A stretch of DNA of 64,000 nt from Bidens hawaiensis (lineage: Eukaryota > Streptophyta > Magnoliopsida > Asterales > Asteraceae): the NCBI GenBank assembly GCA_021521415.1, contig JAIQDT010003819.1:124001-188000 (forward strand). The letters are read 5' to 3'. The first letter of the stretch is position 1. Every line of letters starts with the position of its first letter. The notes under the pieces are model-generated. The model had not been told where the DNA came from. It did no database searches and saw nothing but the letters and a program-made list of their open reading frames with translations. The position numbers and the translations under genes are program-made. Shown here piece by piece: positions 57,302-64,000 of the stretch.

Positions 57302-57530
57302 TTAGGCGAAGTTAACCCTCGGGCGAACTTAGCTCTAGGCGAAGTTAACCTTAGGCGAACTTGGCTTCAGGCGAAGTTAAACCTTAGGCGAACTTGGCTT
57401 CAGGCGAAGTTAAACCTTAGGCGAACTTGGCTTCAGGCGAAGTTATCCTTAGGCGAACTTGGCTTGAAGGCGAAGTTACGCCTGAAGGCGAAGTTCATCA
57501 GGCGAACTTAATCTTGCAGGCGAAGTTATC
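57302..57530. repeat. GGCGAAGTT/GGCGAACTT alternating array
   Basis: Eight GGCGAAGTT and six GGCGAACTT words, mostly alternating in a 32-bp unit (ttaggcgaacttggcttca). The copy in the other LTR is at 61658-61886. The same two words fill the LTR of the unrelated nested Copia. Confidence 0.95.
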
Positions 57531-57985
57531 GCGCTGCAGATCTGTTTGCCCATAAATCCTTCGTTTCTTAGCCAAATAACTCGATTTTGGTACCCACGGA
57601 ATCGTATGATCGGCGCCTACAAATCCCAACCATCAAATCGGCCTAAAATCGACGTTTTAGGGGTCCGATTTGGGCAGTTTGGGTTTCGGGTCCGGTTAAC
57701 CCATCCAATCCTAACCATTTTCAGTAATATTAGCTTTGTTGGATTTGTTCTTACCTTACCAACTCAGATCTATCAACAAAATCTCGGGTCTCGGCTTCGA
57801 ATCTTGATCGGTTAGAATGTGTGTGTTTTGAGTGTGTGTATGGAATATGTGAGAAATGGTGGTTAAGGGTATTTATATTAGGGATCATGGGCTTAAGCCC
57901 ATGGACTCTCCTTCCTTCGTTCATAACCCAAGTCCGTAACCCATATCCATTACCCAACACTAGCCCGACCCATACCAACTCCTAC

Positions 57986-57996
57986 TCTATTTATAT
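57986..57996 (-). promoter_or_regulatory. TATA box in TR-GAG LTR
   Basis: The minus strand reads GGATATAAATAGAG. The equivalent in the 5' LTR is at about 62342-62352, which is the one that would drive gag. Confidence 0.55.
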
Positions 57997-58073
57997 CCCG
58001 ATAACCCGAGTAAACTTTCCCTCTATTATTAAGTAATATAATTAATATTATCTTGGAATTTCGGGATGTTACA

Positions 58074-58514
58074 AGTCTTCCCTCCTTAAAGAGGTTTCGT
58101 CCCCGAAACCTAACCTATTCCCTATAAAAGGAAAACTTCTTATATTTACACACTTTATTGAATCGCCTTCGCTTTCTGAGTTATCCTTCTTACTCCCGAC
58201 TTTGCAGCCATCGAATGGTGGTCATGTGTTTTAGCTATTTAAGGTAGCTTGTCCATGAGACCCTCGATGTACCAAGACTCATCTCATCCTTCTAAGGGTT
58301 TCGATTAGTACTTTTAACACTAATGTCTAAAACAACATTTTATCATAACATAATAATCATTCATAACCAAACTCAATATATTACACGTCACTGATAAGCA
58401 TAAGTTTTAAACCTTAACACAAAACAAGTTCTTAAGCAAATGTAATTTAATAAAACCATTGCATGAGCAATTATTCCTTCATCAGGTGTTCCTCTCCGCA
58501 GTTTCCCCAAGTCT
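58074..58514 (-). other. TR-GAG 3' internal spacer with polypurine tract
   Basis: The polypurine tract AAGGAGGGAAGACT (minus) is at 58074-58087, next to the 3' LTR. The rest is non-coding, where pol would be expected in a full element. Confidence 0.8.
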
Positions 58515-59742
58515 TTATCCTTTCGCACCTCCCGCCCCTGATTCCTTGCAATCCCTAGCCATGTGGTCAGTTTTTCCGCATTTGAAGCACTTTGGACGAT
58601 CAGGGCAGTCTCGAGAGTAATGCCCACCCCTTTCCGCACCGATAGCACCTGTCTGTCCCAATCCTGCATTCCCCCGGGTGCACTCGCCCACACGTCTTAC
58701 ACGCATCCTTGTTCCCAACCTTGGCCTTCCTCTCATCAGTTGTTGTCACCATCTCGCCGGACCGCTTAGCAGAGGTAGCCCATTTCTTCTCCTTCTTTTC
58801 CCCCACCACCACATCGTCCTCAGCCAGGTCAGCATAAACCACCTCTGCAAGTTCAACAGCAGAGTCAAAAGTAGCAGGTTTATTTGCCCTGACCAACATG
58901 CGGACTTTTTGTGGCAATCCCCTCACATAACATTTGATTCTTTTGACCTCAGTGTCAACCATATCAGGCACCAACCTAGATAGTCGGTTGAATTCAGTAG
59001 TATACTCACGATGCGTCATCATACCGGCCTTTAAATTCAGGAACTTCATCTCCGTCCTTTCAACCTCGGCATCTGCGCAGAACTTTTTCATCACCAACTC
59101 CTTCAGATCGTCCCATCTCAACGCCTTGATCTCATCCCTAGTCTTTCTCTGCTCCACACCTTCCCACCAATACATAGCTTCTTCCTCAAATGACTGAGTA
59201 GCATAACCCACAGCTTGGTCGGGACGGCATTCGCTAATGCGGATAACCTTGTCCATAGTGGCTATCCATTGGAGAGTAGCGATTGCGTCTCCCAACCCAG
59301 TCAGCTTTGGCGGGTCGCATCCTTTGAAGGACTTATAGTTGCACCCACCTTGGCCTCTTCTCCCGTCATCGACTTTCACAGACTTATCCTCACTCGAGGC
59401 CCCTCTTTCTCCTTCCCCATCCTTCCTACCGTCACCACCCGCCCCTTCAGCAGTTCGTTCACGGCTTCCAGCAGATCCTTCTGGATTCAGGTTCTTCACA
59501 GCAGCAACTACAGCTTGAACTATGGCTGCTTGAACTGCAGGGCTAAGTTGAACTTCTTCGTTGTTGTTCTTGTCTCCTCCAGCTGCGCTTCCTTCATCTT
59601 CGGTGTGGGAAGCTTCTTCTACCGAGGGTTGCCGGACAAGACGAGGCCTGCCACGACGTCCAGCGCGACCCCCAGTTCCAACAAATTCTCCAGCTCCAGC
59701 CATCAGTATTCTTAAAGGGACAACACAAACATCATCACTCAA
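58515..59742 (-). CDS. gag: TR-GAG gag protein with one frame change
   Basis: The likely start is the second Met (about 59703, MAGAGEFVGTGG), although the frame opens at 59742. An acidic low-complexity N-terminus (residues 20-130) is followed by the Gypsy gag domain (WIATMDKVIRISEC ... EEEAMYWWEGVE ... REYTTEFNRLSRLVPDMV). A Cys/His cluster CKTCGRVHPGEC leads into two zinc knuckles, CYRCGK..GHYSRDC and CFKCGKTDHMARDC. The first knuckle is split by an extra base in the aagggg run at about 58630, so the frame to 58600 ends early and the second knuckle is read in the next frame to 58515. It could be a recent lesion, or slippage. Confidence 0.85.
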
Positions 59743-60092
59743 TGAACTATTTAGTACAATGATAGCAAGGCTAACAGGTAATAACAGTGGCCAGCTGTGA
59801 CTAGCTGATCACGTTGCTTTCCGTGTCCTATACACTTCCCTTTATGAGTCTATTTGTGCTGGTTCTACTTAAGCAGTTAGCCAAATCAAACAATCAATTA
59901 TTCCTATCCCTATCGTTCACATATCTTTTCTTTCTCATTAACATATATCATTTGATCATACACTTTACCTTTACTGATCTTGCTTGAGCGACACATGGCA
60001 TTCTTGAACTGGCATCTTCTTTCCTTTCTTACTTAAATCCCATTTTCTGTTCGAGTCTAAGCATGTAGGATGCTTAAATCTCTCGAACTTAT
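59743..60092 (-). other. TR-GAG 5' leader
   Basis: 350 bp between gag and the primer site, non-coding. One short open frame (59971-60162) overlaps the primer site and LTR, so it is not a gene. Confidence 0.6.
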
Positions 60093-60105
60093 GCTCTGAT
60101 ACCAA
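60093..60105 (-). other. Primer-binding site of TR-GAG
   Basis: gctctgataccaa, complement of TTGGTATCAGAGC (initiator Met tRNA type), two bases inside the right LTR. Confidence 0.9.
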
Positions 60106-60107
60106 CT

Positions 60108-62429
60108 TGTAAGGCCCCGAACCCGGTGACCCTACTTTAGCGTCGGATTTACTCATAAACACAGTTCTTCAAATCAGAGTTTATTAAAACTTTTCGCGGA
60201 ATATAAAACATCAATCATTTGTTACAAAACATTAAATCTTTTCTTTGATACCATAACACAAAACTTTATATTTAAAACATCTTTACTTCTTTACTTCTTT
60301 CTTCAGATGTCAGCCGTTCAATCCATGCCGTGTGTCATCCTCATGCTAACTCTATAATCAGCTCACCTGCGTGCATACTAAAAGTCAGCTACGCTGAGTG
60401 AGTTCTAGTTAATCGAACGCCATACAATACATACACATACATACATATCCGTAGATACATATCCATACTTCACTAGTTACCCTTCTGTTCTACATACATA
60501 CTTGCTACCATACATACATACATATCTACAATCGCTAACCTCAGTCTACCGAGAGTACGTTCATAGTTCACCGTCTATACCTGTACTCAAGGTCGTGAAC
60601 ACGTACAAGGTTCGCAGTCCTTACCTATGTTCACCATTTATGGTACGTACAAGGATCGCGGTCCTTCCCTATACCATAGTACATCCACAACACGTACAAG
60701 GTTCGCAGTCCTTCCCTATGTTGCAACCTAATTCATAGCACGTACGAGGTTCGCAGTCCTCCCCTATGCTACAAATCAGCACGTATAAGGTTCACAGTCC
60801 TTTCCTATGCTGAAATACATCCACAACACGTACAAGGTTCGCAGTCCTTCCCTATGTTGCAACCTAATTCATAGCACGTACGAGGTTCGCAGTCCTCCCC
60901 TATGCTACAAATACAGCACGTATAAGGTTCACAGTCCTTTCCTATGCTGACGCCTATCTACGTTACGTATAAGGTTCGCAGTCCTTATCTACGTTTACAT
61001 ATATCATCTACTTCACGTATAAGGCTCGCAGTCCTTAACTACGCCATTACCAGCCGAGTCTATGTCCGACAGAAGCTAGAGGGAAATGCCATCCTAACTT
61101 ACTATGTCGAACGTAGAACTCACATGCCATTCGTGTACCTATATACACATACTTACATTTTAACATAAGAACACTCTATGCATTCTTTACCTCATTCATT
61201 TAACAACCATACCCCTTGTCGTTACGTGCAATATCCGAAGATCGTTCACGCCCCGACAAGTATTCATTTGAAATATTCATACATCTTCGATATATAATAT
61301 TCGTACCTTTATTTTTAACCTGACAGTACGCGCAATATCCGAAGATCGTTCGCGTACCGACAAACAATCATTCATATCTATCACACATATCACATATGAC
61401 ATACACTTATCACTTAGGATAAATGTATTAACAACACATCGAGTATGCACACAGCCCCGAAAACATAACAAGGAATGGGGCTAGAAACTCACCTGAATTC
61501 TGCTTCTTTTTCTGATAGCTGTAAATCCCTTCTCTAACTGAGCTCGGCTGACTGTACAAGTTACACGTATCAATACTCGTCTGATCTAATCTGGTGGCCT
61601 AGTATTAGCTTACTTTAACTTATCGCTTTATAATTTATTTTCTAACCAAACTTGGCTTTAGGCGAAGTTAACCCTCGGGCGAACTTAGCTCTAGGCGAAG
61701 TTAACCTTAGGCGAACTTGGCTTCAGGCGAAGTTAAACCTTAGGCGAACTTGGCTTCAGGCGAAGTTAAACCTTAGGCGAACTTGGCTTCAGGCGAAGTT
61801 ATCCTTAGGCGAACTTGGCTTGAAGGCGAAGTTACGCCTGAAGGCGAAGTTCATCAGGCGAACTTAATCTTGCAGGCGAAGTTATCGCGCTGCAGATCTG
61901 TTTGCCCATAAATCCTTCGTTTCTTAGCCAAATAACTCGATTTTGGTACCCCCGGAATCGTATGATCGGCGCCTACAAATCCCAACCATCAAATCGGCCT
62001 AAAATCGACGTTTTAGGGGTCCGATTTGGGCAGTTTGGGTTTCGGGTCCGGTTAACCCATCCAATCCTAACCATTTTCAGTAATATTAGCTTTGTTGGAT
62101 TTGTTCTTACCTTACCAACTCAGATCTATCAACAAAATCTCGGGTCTCGGCTTCGAATCTTGATCGGTTAGAATGTGTGTGTTTTGAGTGTGTGTATGGA
62201 ATATGTGAGAAATGGTGGTTAAGGGTATTTATATTAGGGATCATGGGCTTAAGCCCATGGACTCTCCTTCCTTCGTTCATAACCCAAGTCCGTAACCCAT
62301 ATCCATTACCCAACACTAGCCCGACCCATACCAACTCCTACTCTATTTATATCCCGATAACCCGAGTAAACTTTCCCTCTATTATTAAGTAATATAATTA
62401 ATATTATCTTGGAATTTCGGGATGTTACA
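60108..62429 (-). repeat. 5' LTR of TR-GAG
   Basis: 2322 bp, partner of 55752-58073, with the same tandem arrays. TCGTT follows. Confidence 0.95.
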
Positions 62430-62579
62430 TCGTTTCTAGCAAGCCAATGAGTTGTCTTTGTGGGAAGTGTCGGAATACGCTATAACACTCTTTGTAACTA
62501 CCAGATTATTGAATTGGAAATCCGATTGTAATGTTTCTGACTCAACATTTGATAAACTACTTACGATAATCAAAAGTTG
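62430..62579. other. Short flank
   Basis: Sequence between the TR-GAG and the short-LTR array. Before insertion it was continuous with 55088-55751. No gene. Confidence 0.5.
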
Positions 62580-64000
62580 TGATACGGTTTATTCGAGACA
62601 ACCGTCAATATCCCAAGAGCACAAGAGAATAAGAGAAAATAGACTCAATAATTATTTTTTATTCTTTTTCTTAAACGAGATTACAATATATAGTAAAACA
62701 AAGACATAAAAATAGAAAAAGATAAACAATAAGGTAACACAATTTGACTATAATAAGGAAACTAAATAAATTATAAACTTAAATAATAATAATAATAATA
62801 ACAATAATAATAAACTTAATAATATAATAGGATCGAATCAATTCCCGACCCCTTGAAAACATCCTTGTCCTCAAGGACGGAACGGCGTCGCCATGGCGGC
62901 CGCCACTTGAGTCACACATTGGCATCCACGGTGGACTCAATGTTGCACCACGACGCGCACCATTCGATTCTTACAATGATATACCCGATCTTCATATTTG
63001 CGGCAGGGTACGGCTTCGCGGAAGCATCATATGTTGGGTTTTTTCTCATTGGAAGTTTGCAACAAATTTTGGTTGATGGGACAAAAGTTGTAGTTGGTGG
63101 TGTGCCTTTTCTATTGATGATAATAAATTTGACAACCTTTGATAGTTTCTTTATGGTCTTTAGTCAGCTGGTTGTGATGGGAACAAAGGTTTTTAGCACT
63201 GATTTGGTTGTTTGAGTTGATGGAAGCGGTTGAGGTGGAATCGGGGGTAGCAGTAGTAGCCGGGCAGATGGCGGTGTGGTTGAAGACGTAGAAACGTTAC
63301 TAAGTTCAATCGAATCATGATTATCTAGGGCACCAATACGAAATTGATTAAGCATTGCACCAATGTAAATATCCCATGTGATGAAGTCTGAACCCCGATG
63401 CCAACCATTGAACCACCAGAATGGTTAATCAACGAAGGATTCAACAACATAGGGAAACCGCTCGTCGCCATAGATCGCGTAAAAGAGAAAATATCATTCA
63501 GCTTGAGAGATTCATAGGGCGGGATTAGATCTAGTAAAAAGAGGTAATCGTGGATGCTTCCACAAGAGTTCTTCCAAAGCATCTAGGCTAAGGCTCAATG
63601 AAAGCACCAATTGATACGGTTTATTCGAGACAACCATCAAGCTCCTAAAAACACAAGAGAAGAAGAGAAAATAAACCCAAAATAATAATTCTTTTCATTT
63701 TATTATGAAAACATCTAAATGTTAAATAGGAATAAAGTAAGACTTCAAATCCAAATCAAACACAATTAAAAATAAACAAATAATGATATATAAATATTAA
63801 ACTTATCCCGCAAGATTTTAGATAAACATTGTTAATCCAAATAGGAGTTCGCATGATTGTATCAACTCCCGACCCCTTAAAAACGTCTGTGTCCTCAATT
63901 AAAAAATCTCAATGAAAGCACCAATTGATGAGGTTTATTCGAGATGACTGTCAATCTACCAAAAAACACAAGAGAAAAAAAGAAAATAGACTCAAAATAA
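62580..64000 (-). mobile_element. Tandem short-LTR element array (runs off right edge)
   Basis: LTR-like units at 62580-62840, 63612-63864 and from 63926 on each begin (plus) tgat..ggtttattcgaga. The first two end in tcaa before a cccgacccctt polypurine complement. Minus-strand leaders ATTGGTGCTTTCATTGAG are at 63595-63611 and 63907-63925. A fragment like a Gypsy pol end (TTGAGGACAAGGATGTTTTC, minus) precedes the LTR at 62857-62880, with a diverged copy at 63877-63899. Internal parts are 771 bp and 61 bp. The pattern is like TRIM or collapsed Gypsy tandem copies. Confidence 0.6.
62841..63611 (-). other. Internal region of the short-LTR element
   Basis: The minus strand has a leader, then interrupted open text (MATSGFPMLLNPS at about 63470, continuing in another frame at 63164-63355) without a recognisable gag or pol domain. 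The plus-strand frame 62853-63215 is probably a shadow. Confidence 0.4.

Larger units (their letters stand above)
55752..58073 (-). repeat. 3' LTR of TR-GAG
   Basis: Minus strand TGTAACATCCCGAAATTCC ... GGGGCCTTACA, typical of plant chromovirus LTRs. It contains a tandem array at 56225-56690, a GGCGAAGTT/GGCGAACTT array at 57302-57530 and a TATA box (minus) at about 57986-57996. Confidence 0.95.
55752..62429 (-). mobile_element. Gag-only Gypsy derivative (TR-GAG) with TSD
   Basis: Two 2322-bp LTRs flank only 2.0 kb of internal sequence. The TCGTT duplication is at 55747-55751 and 62430-62434. The primer site next to the right LTR gives the minus orientation. The internal region encodes gag alone. 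No protease, RT or integrase is present. This matches the TR-GAG class of non-autonomous plant Gypsy elements, which must borrow pol. The LTRs differ at about ten sites, so it is young. Confidence 0.95.

Noticed and set aside
62853..63215. 120-codon plus-strand hydrophobic frame as a membrane protein
   Set aside because: It overlaps the polypurine and pol-end remnant of the minus-strand short-LTR element at its left and the interrupted minus frame at its right. More likely a shadow.

Overview
This window is plant nuclear DNA made almost entirely of LTR retrotransposons. No host protein-coding gene could be supported. The LTR boundaries, initiator-Met-type primer sites (complement of TGGTATCAGAGC), long gag proteins, dual RNase H Gypsy pol and ATHILA-type ORF are all plant types. 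The post-pol ORF family and some LTR phrases resemble what I know from Asteraceae, so a composite-family plant is my best guess (inference).

Left block, 1-24.6 kb, is a nest of at least four elements. A Copia element (minus strand; 5' LTR at 6215-7410, pol running off the left edge) cuts the 3' UTR of a Tat-lineage Gypsy (A, 7445-14661, minus). Gypsy A cuts the gag of a related Gypsy (B, 14662-17281, minus). B abuts the post-pol half of an Athila-like element (17282-24592, plus) that keeps three serial small transcription units and its 3' LTR. A 3.7 kb gene-poor stretch (24.6-28.3 kb) with a repeated small hairpin motif follows.

Central block, 28.3-51 kb: a large Copia (Sirevirus-like, minus strand) with matching 507-bp LTRs and an ACTGT target duplication. 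Its post-pol spacer is interrupted by a second, much younger Copia (34591-42531, plus) with near-identical LTRs and a TTTTC duplication. Both carry a homologous third ORF of about 935 codons after pol. The outer element sits inside an older Gypsy-type LTR remnant that is followed by an inverted partial copy.

Right block, 52-64 kb: MITEs in TA repeats, a 1.5-kb hAT-like foldback element filled with a minisatellite, a perfect 242-bp tandem duplication with a tRNA-like module, a young gag-only Gypsy derivative (TR-GAG, 55752-62429, TCGTT duplication), and a tandem array of short LTRs.

The main discovery candidate is a recurring post-pol expression cassette. In both Copia elements and in the Athila-like element, the downstream ORF begins 0-3 nt after a 3' splice-site-like CAG. 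About 0.5-0.7 kb upstream lies a good 5' splice site, and 115-140 nt before that a TATA box (weaker in Athila). A family-specific short motif is clustered before the TATA and again inside the putative intron. The same motif recurs in that element's own LTRs. The two Copia spacers also share tandem RNA hairpins with compensatory base changes. Ages ranked by LTR identity: outer Copia oldest (about 17 differences in 507 bp by eye), then the TR-GAG (about 10 in 2322) and the nested Copia (about 1 in 403 plus an 18-bp indel).
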